A stretch of DNA of 64,000 nucleotides from Nitrospirillum pindoramense (lineage in GTDB: Bacteria > Pseudomonadota > Alphaproteobacteria > Azospirillales > Azospirillaceae), in NCBI RefSeq assembly GCF_007827955.1, contig NZ_VITR01000005.1, positions 310,001 to 374,000 on the forward strand, read 5' to 3'. Position 1 is the stretch's first letter, and each line of letters opens with the position of its first letter. A program made the position numbers and the translations under genes. This document shows, one piece after another, positions 36,951 through 45,427 of the stretch. The notes below the pieces were generated by a model. The model did not search any database. It saw only the letters and a list, made by a program, of their open reading frames with translations, and had not been told where the DNA came from.

Positions 36951-37538
36951 TCACTTGCGTTGCGCCTTCTTGAAGACGCTGGGGGTGCCGACGTACAGCA
37001 GCACGGCCTCTTCCTCGGTGCGGTTTTCCACCGTGTGCTTCATGCGCGCATCGAAATGCATGCTGTCGCCGGCCTTCAAGGTGGTGCGGGTGTTGCCGGC
37101 GGTGGCGTACAGCTCCCCCGACAGGACGTAGCGGAAATGCTCGCCATTGCGGGTATCCACCGGGAAAACGTGGCCCGGCGGAATTCTCATCATGATGATG
37201 TCCAGCTTCCGGTCATCCAAGTCCGAGGCCAGGTCGATGTACTGGACGGGGCTGTCCACCTCGATGATGTTGGGCTTGGCCGCGCGGTGGACGATGGTGC
37301 CGGTGTTGGGCACCTGCATGAAGAAGGAGATGTCGACCTCCAGCGCCTCGGCCAGCGCCAGCAGGGACACCAGCGACGGGACGCTGAGGTTGCGCTCGGC
37401 CTGGCTGATGAACGGCGCCGACAGGCCGGAACGGTCGGCCAACTGCTGCAGCGTCAGGCCCATGTCCTTGCGACGCTTGCGGATTTGCTCCCCTATGGGC
37501 ATCGACGGCTTTTTCGCCCGGGCACTTAAAATCTGCAT
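36951..37538 (-). CDS. XRE-family regulator with C-terminal cupin sensor domain
   Basis: This is a 195-residue regulator. Residues 15-70 are an HTH_3 domain (IRKRRKDMGLTLQQLADRSG, then PFISQAERN). Residues 110-185 are a cupin_2 barrel with GEHFRYVLSGEL and the metal/ligand-type HFDARMKHTVEN. Such regulators commonly control amino-acid or polyamine catabolic operons and bind a small ligand in the cupin. The start at 37538 has GAGGAA upstream; open frame continues 40 codons further without a better site. It is the first gene of the minus-strand run that leads into the oxoprolinase operon, so it is the likely local regulator. Confidence 0.9.
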   Translation of the reverse strand: MQILSARAKKPSMPIGEQIRKRRKDMGLTLQQLADRSGLSAPFISQAERNLSVPSLVSLLALAEALEVDISFFMQVPNTGTIVHRAAKPNIIEVDSPVQYIDLASDLDDRKLDIIMMRIPPGHVFPVDTRNGEHFRYVLSGELYATAGNTRTTLKAGDSMHFDARMKHTVENRTEEEAVLLYVGTPSVFKKAQRK

Positions 37539-37850
37539 CGGGATTCCTCGATCTTCCTCAACGGGCCGACGCCGGGAAGCCCCGGCCGCCCCACCCCCAT
37601 CTGAAACGCTCAGGCCCCTGCCCAAGGCCGTTGGTTCGGCCCCGGTCCTGTTTTTCATTCGCCCGTCCCGACACCAAACAGATGTGGGAGGTCAAAATAT
37701 TTGACGCAAAGAATTTAGCGCCGACACCATATGATAATTTTCTTCCGTGTCCACCCCCGGAACATGGGACCAGCATTGCGCGGAAGTCAGTATCGGCGAC
37801 ATTTTATGTCGCACACCCCCGGCCATTTCAGGCCGGGGGTAAACGCATGA
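37539..37850. promoter_or_regulatory. 312-bp regulatory spacer with palindrome at 37691-37705
   Basis: No gene is visible. The inverted repeat gtcaaa-ata-tttgac (37691-37705) stands in an A/T-rich patch upstream of the XRE-cupin regulator and may be an autoregulatory operator. Nearer 37850, a C/G-rich pair (cacccccggcc and ggccgggggt) can form a hairpin that may end the M61 peptidase transcript on the minus strand. Confidence 0.45.
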
Positions 37851-39860
37851 TCAGGCCCTGGGGGCCAGCAGGTCATCCAGACGCGCCGGCGTGCCCTCCA
37901 CCCGCTCCAGATGCGGGTACCGCAGGCCGTCGTGATAATCGATGCGCACGGTGCGATAGCGGTCGCCGTTCTTCACGATCAGCTCCACCGCCGGGCCTTG
38001 GCCCTTGGCCGCCGTCACCGCCGCCTTCATGCGCTCCGCATCATAGGCGGTGCCGTTGACCGCCACCACCTGCGTGCCGATGATCAGGCCGGCCTTGAAG
38101 GCGGGGCCGTTCCACTGCACCGAGGTGAGCGCGCCGCCCTTGTCGAGGGCCAGGCCCAGCGAATAGGTCAGGTTCAGGGAACCCGGCGCCTCATTGGCAC
38201 GGCTGGCCTCAGACAGGGGCTGATCGGTGTAGACCAGCTTGTAGCCGCCACGGGCCAGGCCATCGAGCGGGGCGGACTGGTGGGTTTCCAGGCGCGTGCG
38301 CAGGAAGGTCGACCAGTCATAGGGTTCCACCTGGTTCAGCGTCTTGACCACATCGTCGAAGGTGTAGGTCACGGGCACGTAGCTGCCGTCATTGATGCCG
38401 AAGAAGGCCTTGGCGAAATCATCCAGCGAGCGCTTGCCGCCCGACCGTTCGCGGATCAGGCTGTCAGCGTCCAGCCAAACCATCTGGCCTTCGATGTAGT
38501 AATCCTCCGCGCGTTGCCAGCTGATCCACGGCGCCGGACGCCGCATGGCCACGATGGGGCCGTTGGTGGTGTCGGCCAGATCGCGCCAGGCGCGGCCGAC
38601 ACGGGTGTCCAGCGTGGCGGCGACCCCGGCCAGATTGTCCAGCGCCTGCTGCTTGGTGGTCAGGCCGGCGCGGGCGGCCAGCACCCAGCCCCAGAACTGG
38701 GTCTGCCCCTCGTACACCCACAGGCCGCTGTCGCGCATGGGCACGTTGAAGTTGGGCGTCCACAGATCCGCCGGGCGGCGGAACTTGCCATTCCAGGAAT
38801 GGGTGTATTCATGGGACAGCAGCTCATGCCCCGCCGACTTGTTCCAGTCGGTGAAATAGGTGGGCGTGGTGCCGTTCTCGCTGGAGCGGTGATGCTCCAG
38901 CCCGATGTGGCCCAGCTTGTCGCTGAGGGCCAGCAGCATCTCATAATGGTCATAGTGGCGGGCGCCGAACAGCTTGTCCGCCTGGACCACCAGGGCCCGA
39001 TGGGCGGCGATCTGGTCCGGCGTCGCCTCCAGCAGCTCCGGCCGGTCGGCCACGATGTTCAGGTGCATGGGCGAGCGCCCACCCGGGTCCAGGTCCAGCC
39101 GGCGATAGTAGCGGCCGGCGAACATGGGGCTGTCCACCAGGGTTTCGAAAGGCACGGGCTTGAAGGTGGTGATCCCATCCTTGCCCGCCGCCTTGGCCAC
39201 GTCCAGCGCCGTGCCGAAGCCCCAGCCCTCCGGCAGCTTGATGCTGGCCTCGACGGGAATGCGGCGGGTGAAGTAGCCGGCGGGATAGAGCGCCACCGCG
39301 TTCCACTGAACGTTGGACATGTCCGGCGTCATGACGATGCGGCCCTGGTTGTCCGCCGTGGGCGACACGAACTGGAATTCCATCTCCAGCGCCGTGGCGC
39401 CCTTGGGCACGTCGACGTGGAAGCCATAGACCTCCACCGGGTCGCGTTGCCATTCCACGCGCTGCCCCTCGGCGGCCCCGCCCTTGGCATGGATGATCAG
39501 GCCGGCCAGCTTGTCGATGGCGCCGGTGGGGGAATGGTTGCCGGGCAGCCACTTTGGATAAAGCAGGGTCAGCGGGCCCGGCCCCGCCACCGGCACCGTT
39601 TCCTTCACCCAGAAAATGCGCCGCTCGGTATCGGTGGCATCGACCTGCAGACGGATGGTGCCGGGATAGGCCACGTCCTGTGGTTCGGGAATGGGGGCCG
39701 CGGCGGGATAGGGCTGCGGCAGCACCTCATCGGCCCGGACCGGCACGGCCGACAACGGGCTCATCAGGGCGGTACCGGCCGCCAACACGGCGGCCAGGGA
39801 CAGGACGGCAGACTTCACGGACTTAAAACCCCATCTTGTAGGCCCGCCCCGCGCAGGCAT
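37851..39860 (-). CDS. M61 family metallopeptidase (glycyl aminopeptidase type) with PDZ domain
   Basis: This is a 669-residue exported zinc peptidase. The hydrophobic signal segment VLSLAAVLAAGTALMSPL is followed by an N-terminal beta domain, the catalytic motif HEYTH (His350, Glu351, His354), a downstream VYEGQTQFWGWVLA that may supply the third ligand, and a C-terminal PDZ-like domain (LGLALDKGGALTSVQWNGPA). M61 enzymes cleave N-terminal glycine or alanine from peptides. The start is uncertain: the ATG at 39860 is used here, while a GTG at 39818 would begin directly at the signal peptide. It stands alone between the oxoprolinase region and the fusion gene. Confidence 0.88.
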   Translation of the reverse strand: MPARGGPTRWGFKSVKSAVLSLAAVLAAGTALMSPLSAVPVRADEVLPQPYPAAAPIPEPQDVAYPGTIRLQVDATDTERRIFWVKETVPVAGPGPLTLLYPKWLPGNHSPTGAIDKLAGLIIHAKGGAAEGQRVEWQRDPVEVYGFHVDVPKGATALEMEFQFVSPTADNQGRIVMTPDMSNVQWNAVALYPAGYFTRRIPVEASIKLPEGWGFGTALDVAKAAGKDGITTFKPVPFETLVDSPMFAGRYYRRLDLDPGGRSPMHLNIVADRPELLEATPDQIAAHRALVVQADKLFGARHYDHYEMLLALSDKLGHIGLEHHRSSENGTTPTYFTDWNKSAGHELLSHEYTHSWNGKFRRPADLWTPNFNVPMRDSGLWVYEGQTQFWGWVLAARAGLTTKQQALDNLAGVAATLDTRVGRAWRDLADTTNGPIVAMRRPAPWISWQRAEDYYIEGQMVWLDADSLIRERSGGKRSLDDFAKAFFGINDGSYVPVTYTFDDVVKTLNQVEPYDWSTFLRTRLETHQSAPLDGLARGGYKLVYTDQPLSEASRANEAPGSLNLTYSLGLALDKGGALTSVQWNGPAFKAGLIIGTQVVAVNGTAYDAERMKAAVTAAKGQGPAVELIVKNGDRYRTVRIDYHDGLRYPHLERVEGTPARLDDLLAPRA

Positions 39861-39987
39861 GTTGGCATGGAGCAAATGTTAGCTTAGTCCTTCAAATCAT
39901 GTGTAAAAATCTTGTATTGTTTTCTTAATAATTTGAATGGCGGAATTTTTGATCCGCTTTTAGCCCCGCCGGGAAGAGGGGATTCCC

Positions 39988-41799
39988 TCACCCCAGCAGC
40001 CCGTCCAGGGTGATCTCCGCATCGGCGTGGGCCCGGCTGGCCAGGACGATGGGCCGCTCATCTCGCAACCGGTCCTCGTAGGTCGACTCGATGGCGTTAT
40101 CCGACCAACCCCGGCGCCGGTATTCGGCATGGAAGCGCCGGCGCCGCCCCGCCTCATCCGTGGCGACATAGAGGCGGCGGGTGGCCAGGGCGCGCCACGC
40201 CGGCTGGGTCAGCGCCGGCACGCCCTCGACGATCAGGATGTCGTCCGGCGCCAGCGTCACCGCCTCGCGCCCCGGATGGCTGATCTGGGTCCAGACGTCA
40301 TAGCGGGGCGGGGTCACCGGCGCCTCCCGCCGCGCCAGCGCCGTCAGCGCCTGATGCGCGGCGTCCAGGTCATACCGGCCCAGGACGCCGGCCCCCCGCT
40401 GGTCGCGGGACTTCAGCCAGTTGTCCAGCCCGACGACCACGCCGGCGCGGCCCGACTGCCCCAGCCGCAGCGAGAGGCACTGCGCCAGCAGGCTCTTGCC
40501 CGCCCGCGCCAGGCCGCCGATCAGCACCACGTCCCCCGCCTTGATATCCGCCGCTAAACGGTCGAGTTCGACCGACAGGCCCGGCCAGACATCCAGGATG
40601 AAGCGCACGGCGTCGGCCAAATCGTCGACGACGACATGGGGCTGGGCCGAGCTTTTGCCATCGCGCCCGCCGTGGCCGTCGCGCACCAGGATACCGCCCA
40701 TGCCGCAGGCCCGCGCCAGGCCCATGTCACTGGAACTGTCGCCCACCATCCAGGAGCGCGCGACGTCGATGTTCAGGTCCGCCGTCGCGGCGTGGACCAT
40801 GCCCGGCTTGGGCTTGCGGCACTCGCAACGGACCAGCAGGGACGGCACCCCGCCGGATAGCGTGGGATCGGGATGGTGCGGGCAGAAGTAAATCCGGTCG
40901 ACATGGGCATGCTGGGCGGCCAACCCCGTTTCCAGCCGGGCGTGGATGGCATCCAGCGTTTCCAGGCTGCACAGCCCCCGGGCCACCGCCGCCTGGTTGG
41001 TGACGACCGGCGTGCGGAAGCCGGCCCGGTTCAGCCGCGCCAGCGCGGGCGGGGCGGTGGGGATCAGATCAAGCGCCTCAACCGTGGTGACGCTGCCCTT
41101 TTCCACATTCAGCACGCCATCCCGGTCCAGGAACACGGCCGGCTGGGGTGATCGCAGCGACAGGCGGTCGGGAAGGCCGGCGGTCCCATCCGCGCGGACG
41201 CGCTCCAGGTCGTCGGCCGACACGATCCGGCGGACATATTCGGGGCTGCGATAGCCCTGTACCGGCCGGCCGGCTGAAAGCAGCCGCTCCACCTGGGCGC
41301 GGATGGACAGGTTGCCGTTCAGCGCCCGACGCTCGATCACGGCGGGGCCGGTCCAGGCCAGATTATGGAAGTCGCCGACATGCGGCGGGACACGGAAACC
41401 CAGGACCCGGCCATCCTCCGCCCCCACCACCAGGTCGCCTTGGTCGGGATGGTCGCTGGGCTGGACCAACAGGGTGGCGGCGGCGCCATGCCGGCGGTGG
41501 TGCTCCAGGAAGCGGTCCAGATCCACCTCCGTCACGGCGTCACCGGGCAGGATCATGGCGGTTTCGGCCAGCAGGGCCGCCACTTGGTCAGGCGCGACGG
41601 CGCGTACCGCCAGGCCCCAGCGTTCCCCATCGCCGCAATAGCCGCCAACGGCGGCGGAGCCGGTGACCACCAGCACGTCGTGCAGGGCGGAGCGGGCGAT
41701 CATCGCCAATTGGCGGCCCAGCAGGGCCGTTCCCCCCACATCCGCCAGGGCGGGGAAGTCCCCGTCGCCCGCAAGAATGACCACCTGGGCCAAATCCAC
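39988..41799 (-). CDS. Three-domain fusion: nucleotidyltransferase-like, GmhB-like HAD phosphatase, P-loop kinase
   Basis: This is a 603-residue protein with a GTG start. Residues 1-215 resemble a sugar nucleotidyltransferase (VVILAGDGDFPAL), but the usual GxGTRL and PKP motifs are degenerate, so activity is doubtful. Residues 220-400 are a HAD-IIIA phosphatase like GmhB/HisB-N: FLDRDG (Asp225, Asp227), a Cys/His zinc loop (Cys306, His308, Cys325, Cys327), CRKPKPGM and MVGDSSSDM. Residues 420-603 are a P-loop kinase with GGLARAGKS (428-436), GLDNWL and LIVEG, resembling uridine kinase/phosphoribulokinase folds. With hldD and hldE in the window but no separate gmhB, the middle domain is the best candidate for D,D-heptose-1,7-bisphosphate phosphatase. 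The kinase substrate is unknown. Confidence 0.82.
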   Translation of the reverse strand: MDLAQVVILAGDGDFPALADVGGTALLGRQLAMIARSALHDVLVVTGSAAVGGYCGDGERWGLAVRAVAPDQVAALLAETAMILPGDAVTEVDLDRFLEHHRRHGAAATLLVQPSDHPDQGDLVVGAEDGRVLGFRVPPHVGDFHNLAWTGPAVIERRALNGNLSIRAQVERLLSAGRPVQGYRSPEYVRRIVSADDLERVRADGTAGLPDRLSLRSPQPAVFLDRDGVLNVEKGSVTTVEALDLIPTAPPALARLNRAGFRTPVVTNQAAVARGLCSLETLDAIHARLETGLAAQHAHVDRIYFCPHHPDPTLSGGVPSLLVRCECRKPKPGMVHAATADLNIDVARSWMVGDSSSDMGLARACGMGGILVRDGHGGRDGKSSAQPHVVVDDLADAVRFILDVWPGLSVELDRLAADIKAGDVVLIGGLARAGKSLLAQCLSLRLGQSGRAGVVVGLDNWLKSRDQRGAGVLGRYDLDAAHQALTALARREAPVTPPRYDVWTQISHPGREAVTLAPDDILIVEGVPALTQPAWRALATRRLYVATDEAGRRRRFHAEYRRRGWSDNAIESTYEDRLRDERPIVLASRAHADAEITLDGLLG

Positions 41800-41980
41800 C
41801 CCCGACCATCGCGTTGCTACCGCCAGCGTCCCAGCGGGGAATCACCATAGGGGGGTGGCCAGCGCCCGCGCAACAGGGGCGCGGCGGAACCGGATGCGCC
41901 GCTCGGCGCTTGTGGTCGGGTCATGGGCGGCCCGACCGGGCCGCCACCCCCATCCTGTCCCATCCTGAGGAGTTGCCACC

Positions 41981-42568
41981 ATGAGGACCCTGACCGGCAA
42001 GGCGGCCACCGCCTCCGCCCTGTGCCTGATGCTGTTCGCGCCCGCCCTCGCCACCCCGGCGGCGGCGCAGGACTCCGTGGGCGACAAGGCCAAGTCCATG
42101 GGTGAGAAGACCGGCGCCAATTCCGTGCTGGGCGTCACCCCGCGCACCGAGGACTTCGTGAAGGAGGTCGCCATCAGCGACATGTTCGAAATCCAGTCCA
42201 GCGAACTGGCGCAGCAGAAGGGCGACGAGGCCACCAAGTCCTTCGCCAACCAGATGATCCAGGCGCACCAGAAGACCTCGGCCGAACTGAAGACCATCGT
42301 CACCGGCGGCACCGTGCAGGCGACCATCCCCACCGCCCTGGACAACACCCACCAGAAGAAGCTGGACAAGCTGAAGGGCCTGAGCGGCGCCGACTTCGTG
42401 AAGCAATACCGCGAGGACCAGGTGAGCGCCCACAAGGATGCGGACTCGGCCTTCGAGCGGTATGCCAAGGGTGGCGACAATCCGGCCCTGAAGGACTGGG
42501 CCGCGAAGACGGAACCCACCATCGCGCACCACCTGGAAATGGCCAAGGCGCTGGACAAGACGAAGTAA
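41981..42568 (+). CDS. DUF4142 family exported protein
   Basis: This is a 195-residue protein with a clear signal peptide (to ATPAAAQD). A four-helix ferritin-like DUF4142 domain follows, with FVKEVAISDMFEIQSSELA, KSFANQMIQAHQKTSAEL and DQVSAHKDADSAFERYA. Family members are periplasmic or surface proteins of unknown function, often linked to stress and common in alphaproteobacteria. An AGGAG site precedes the ATG. A strong terminator follows, so it is a single-gene unit. The many His/Glu pairs could bind metal, but that is not established. Confidence 0.88.
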   Translation: MRTLTGKAATASALCLMLFAPALATPAAAQDSVGDKAKSMGEKTGANSVLGVTPRTEDFVKEVAISDMFEIQSSELAQQKGDEATKSFANQMIQAHQKTSAELKTIVTGGTVQATIPTALDNTHQKKLDKLKGLSGADFVKQYREDQVSAHKDADSAFERYAKGGDNPALKDWAAKTEPTIAHHLEMAKALDKTK

Positions 42569-42591
42569 GGGCGGCCCGCAGCGGCGCGGGA

Positions 42592-42620
42592 AAGGGCGGC
42601 CCGTCACGGCCGCCCTTTTT
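42592..42620 (+). terminator. Intrinsic terminator after DUF4142 gene
   Basis: A 10-bp stem aagggcggcc / ggccgccctt with a 6-nt loop (cgtcac) runs into a T-run of five. It ends 24-52 bp after the DUF4142 stop codon. Confidence 0.9.
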
Positions 42621-42621
42621 C

Positions 42622-43122
42622 CTAGGAGTCTTCTCTTTTTCCCAACCCCATCCCAATATGCGAAAATACTGCCAAGATAGCGAGAAATATACACATTAGA
42701 GTAATTAATGCCTTTTCTACCCCGAAAGAATCGGCGGCGACTGCCGAGGAAGCCACGGCAAATCCCGAATAATAAAATGTGAAATCGGAGCGCAACTTCG
42801 GTGGAATGGCCGATATTTTATATGGTTTATCTATGTGGACGAATCTAAATTTTATAATAAAAAGTCTGATAATTGTATATGCTATATAAGCACAGAACAC
42901 CGCGCGCGATAATATGTAACCATTAAGAAAAATTCCCGACGACCTGTATATAATCGCCGCACTGGACAGGAACGCCAGAATGAGGTTTACGAACCTAATT
43001 ATTTTTTGGTGAGCGCGATATCTTTCTTCTTCTATACAAATAGCCATCCGAAACAATTTGCAAATTATAAAAAATAGAGCATTTGTAATATATCGCCTAT
43101 TTTCCAAAAAAATCTCAAACAT
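42622..43122 (-). CDS. Hypothetical low-GC membrane protein
   Basis: This 166-residue frame has much lower GC than its neighbours and contains about four hydrophobic helices (for example FVNLILAFLSSAAIIY and ALITLMCIFLAILAVFSHIG). An internal ATG begins MAICIEEERYRAHQKI and could be the true start, leaving 141 residues. The arrangement of a short basic N-terminal helix, a helix pair, a soluble loop and another pair is loosely like small SLATT-type effector proteins, but I cannot confirm that. I do not recognise the family. Its base composition and isolation suggest horizontal acquisition. Reality as a gene is likely but not certain. Confidence 0.5.
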   Translation of the reverse strand: MFEIFLENRRYITNALFFIICKLFRMAICIEEERYRAHQKIIRFVNLILAFLSSAAIIYRSSGIFLNGYILSRAVFCAYIAYTIIRLFIIKFRFVHIDKPYKISAIPPKLRSDFTFYYSGFAVASSAVAADSFGVEKALITLMCIFLAILAVFSHIGMGLGKREDS

Positions 43123-43287
43123 TTACAATCTTCCAGGACAGTATTTCCCCTCAAATATATTAGATGGACATCATAAATGCACTACCCCCAAATGACATCA
43201 ATCTCTTCCTCGAGTAAATCTATAGCTCCGAGGGCGGCACAGACGTCATTCAATCGAGAGTGATAAGCGAATAGCCTTCGGGCACCA

Positions 43288-43683
43288 TCAGGCGGCCGGA
43301 TGCGCCAACCCGGCCACCAGCAGGCTGGCGGTGGCGGGGTTGCAGGCGAAGGGCAGGTCGGCCAGGGTGGCCAGCCGGATCAGGGCCTTCACGTCCACGT
43401 CGTGCGGCAGGGTGCCCAGGGGATCGACGAAGAAGATCATGATGTCCAGCTTGCCCTCGACGATCATGGCACCGATCTGCTGGTCGCCGCCCAAAGGGCC
43501 GCTGCGCAGGCGGGTCATGTCGAGGCCGTCGACGGCTTCCGCCACGCGGGTGCCGGTGGAGGAGGTCGCGTAGATCTTGGCCCCCCGCAGAAAGTCGGTA
43601 TGGGCCAAGGCCCAGTCCACCATGGCCTGCTTCTTGCCGTCATGGGCGATCAGGCCGATGGCGCGGCGTCCGTCCTCACGCAT
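43288..43683 (-). CDS. mgsA: Methylglyoxal synthase
   Basis: This 131-residue enzyme converts dihydroxyacetone phosphate to methylglyoxal and phosphate, relieving phosphate stress in glycolysis. Family landmarks are AHDGKK (His14, Asp15), YATSSTGTR for phosphate binding, SGPLGGDQQIGA with catalytic Asp67, DPLGTLPHDVDVKAL with His94, and ACNPATA. The length is normal and no extension is present. A GGAG site lies nine bases upstream of the ATG. Its link to the adjacent galactose operon is by position only, though both feed triose phosphates. Confidence 0.95.
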   Translation of the reverse strand: MREDGRRAIGLIAHDGKKQAMVDWALAHTDFLRGAKIYATSSTGTRVAEAVDGLDMTRLRSGPLGGDQQIGAMIVEGKLDIMIFFVDPLGTLPHDVDVKALIRLATLADLPFACNPATASLLVAGLAHPAA

Positions 43684-43731
43684 GGGGTCCAGTCTCCGGA
43701 AGATGAAAGGCGGCCATAAAAGGGGGCGGGG

Positions 43732-44460
43732 TCAGGAGGCGACGGCCTGGCCCTCTGACTCCTCCCCGCGTGCCAGCAGGTCCAGCGCCTCTTGCATCAG
43801 GTAGCGCATGGCCGCCTCGGCCCGGGGGGGATCACCCGCCAGGATGGCCTCGGCCACGGCGTTGTGGTCGGCCACGCTGGCCAGGCGCACGCCCTTGTAC
43901 TGGTTGGTGCGCCGGATGCTGAAACGCAGGGCCGTGTCGATCAGTTCCCGCAACTGCAGGTAAAAGCGGTTGCCGCTGGCCTTCAGGATGGCGACGTGGA
44001 AATTGATGTCGGTGATCAGGGGGTCGTCCTCCCCCCGTTCCGCCGCGTACATGCGCTCGATGGCGACCTTGATGGCCGCCTTCTCCGCCGGGGTGGCGCG
44101 GGCTGCGGCCAGCTGGGCCGCAAGCGGTTCCACGGCCAGGCGGATCTCCGTGAATTCGGCCAGCAGCGGCAGGGAGAACTTGCGTTCCAGGATCCAGCGC
44201 AGCACGTCGGGATCCAGCAGGCTCCAGCTTTCCTCAGGCTCGACCCAGGTGCCCTGGCGCGGGCGGGCGCGCAGCAGACCCTTGGCCGTCAGCATCTTCA
44301 CCGCCTCACGCAGCACGCTGCGGCTGGCGCCGTAATGCTTGCAGAGGTCAGCCTCGATGGGGAAAGGCTTGTCGGCACTGTAGGTCCCGGTAACGATCGC
44401 GGCCCCCAGGTCCTGCACGATGGCGAATGTCAGGTTTTGGCCACGAAACTTGGCAATCAT
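43732..44460 (-). CDS. GntR-family (FadR/FCD) transcriptional regulator
   Basis: This 242-residue regulator has a winged helix at about residues 10-75 (PIEADLCKHYGASRSVLREAVKML, then RPRQGTWV, the text here split around its turn) and an FCD ligand domain with the metal-binding His residues in NFHVAILKASGN and SVADHNAV. FCD regulators of this shape commonly control sugar-acid catabolism (for example DgoR, which senses galactonate-derived compounds). The ATG at 44460 follows GGGGGCAGGG; a GTG four codons upstream is possible. It lies just downstream of the lactonase gene of the galactose cluster and is its likely repressor. Confidence 0.9.
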   Translation of the reverse strand: MIAKFRGQNLTFAIVQDLGAAIVTGTYSADKPFPIEADLCKHYGASRSVLREAVKMLTAKGLLRARPRQGTWVEPEESWSLLDPDVLRWILERKFSLPLLAEFTEIRLAVEPLAAQLAAARATPAEKAAIKVAIERMYAAERGEDDPLITDINFHVAILKASGNRFYLQLRELIDTALRFSIRRTNQYKGVRLASVADHNAVAEAILAGDPPRAEAAMRYLMQEALDLLARGEESEGQAVAS

Positions 44461-44490
44461 CCCTGCCCCCACATGATTTCACACAACAGC

Positions 44491-45426
44491 TTATATCCCC
44501 GCCGACGCCAATTTGAACCCACTATCCACCAGACCGCGAACGCCGATGTTAGCGATATCATACACGAACAGCGTCCCGGCATCGGGATCGGCCGCGATCT
44601 CGGCCGCGGTCATGCCTTCCCGCGCCGTGGTGACGAACAGCAGGGTAAGGTCCGGCCCACCGAACGCGACGCAGCTGACGCGCGCCGTGGGCAGGGGAAT
44701 GACGCCGGAAACGCGGCCGTCGGGGGCGTAGCGTACCACCTGGGCGGCCCCCCACTGCGCGCTCCACACATGGCCCTGGGCGTCGACATTGGCGCCGTCG
44801 GGGTAGGCCCCCTCTTCCGTCGTCACGAAAACGCTTTCATTCGACGGCGTGCCCGTGGGCGGGTCATAGTCGAAGACGCGAATGCGGCGGGTGGGACCGT
44901 CGGTGTAGTACATACGCGTGCCGTCCGGGCTCCAGCACAGACTGTTGGAGATGAGGGCGCCGTGCACCAGCGGCGTGGCCCGGTTCCGCCCGTCCAGGCG
45001 ATAGAGCGCGCCGGCCAGCGTGCCCGCCGCCCGCGCGTGCTCATCCTCCACCATCGTGCCGGCCCAGAAGCGGCCCTGGCGGTCCACCCGGCCGTCGTTG
45101 AAGCGGACGCCGGCGGGCAGGGCCTGTCGCGCCAGCCACTCCACCCCGCCGGTGCGTGGGGTGAACAGGGCGAAACCGCTTTCGAACGCGACCACCAGGC
45201 GATCGGAATCGCCCTCGATCAGGCCGAAGGAGCAGACGCGCTCCGGCGCCGTGAAGGTTTCCACCGCGCGGCTGGTCCAGTCCAGCCGATGCAGGCGCCG
45301 CTCATGGATGTCCGTCCACCACAGCGACTGGTCGCGTTCATCCCAGGTGACCCCTTCGCCCAGGGTGTTGCCTAGGGCGAAGCGGGCGACCAGCGGGGCG
45401 TCGAGCAGGGGACCGGCCTTCGTCAT
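44491..45426 (-). CDS. SMP-30/gluconolactonase family lactonase, probable galactonolactonase
   Basis: This is a 311-residue six-bladed beta-propeller of the SMP-30 family. The metal-binding residues are recognisable: Glu24 in LGEGVTWDE, an Asn in LISNSLCWSPDG and an Asp in YPDGANVDAQG; substrate-side RFNDGRVDRQGRFWAGTM is also present. These calcium- or zinc-dependent enzymes open aldonolactones. Between an SDR aldose dehydrogenase and a galactonate-type dehydratase in the same gene group, the substrate is probably galactono-lactone. It follows the symporter gene with a one-base gap. Confidence 0.88.
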   Translation of the reverse strand: MTKAGPLLDAPLVARFALGNTLGEGVTWDERDQSLWWTDIHERRLHRLDWTSRAVETFTAPERVCSFGLIEGDSDRLVVAFESGFALFTPRTGGVEWLARQALPAGVRFNDGRVDRQGRFWAGTMVEDEHARAAGTLAGALYRLDGRNRATPLVHGALISNSLCWSPDGTRMYYTDGPTRRIRVFDYDPPTGTPSNESVFVTTEEGAYPDGANVDAQGHVWSAQWGAAQVVRYAPDGRVSGVIPLPTARVSCVAFGGPDLTLLFVTTAREGMTAAEIAADPDAGTLFVYDIANIGVRGLVDSGFKLASAGI

Positions 45427-45427
45427 G

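Noticed and set aside
37911-39887. A 658-codon plus-strand frame opposite the M61 peptidase
   Set aside because: Same shadow effect of third-position GC; its translation has no recognisable family while the minus strand has HEYTH and PDZ features.
39937-39961. Small hairpin gcgga/tccgc with T residues taken as a terminator
   Set aside because: The T-run lies on the plus-strand side, where no plus-strand gene precedes it, and the stem is only five base pairs.
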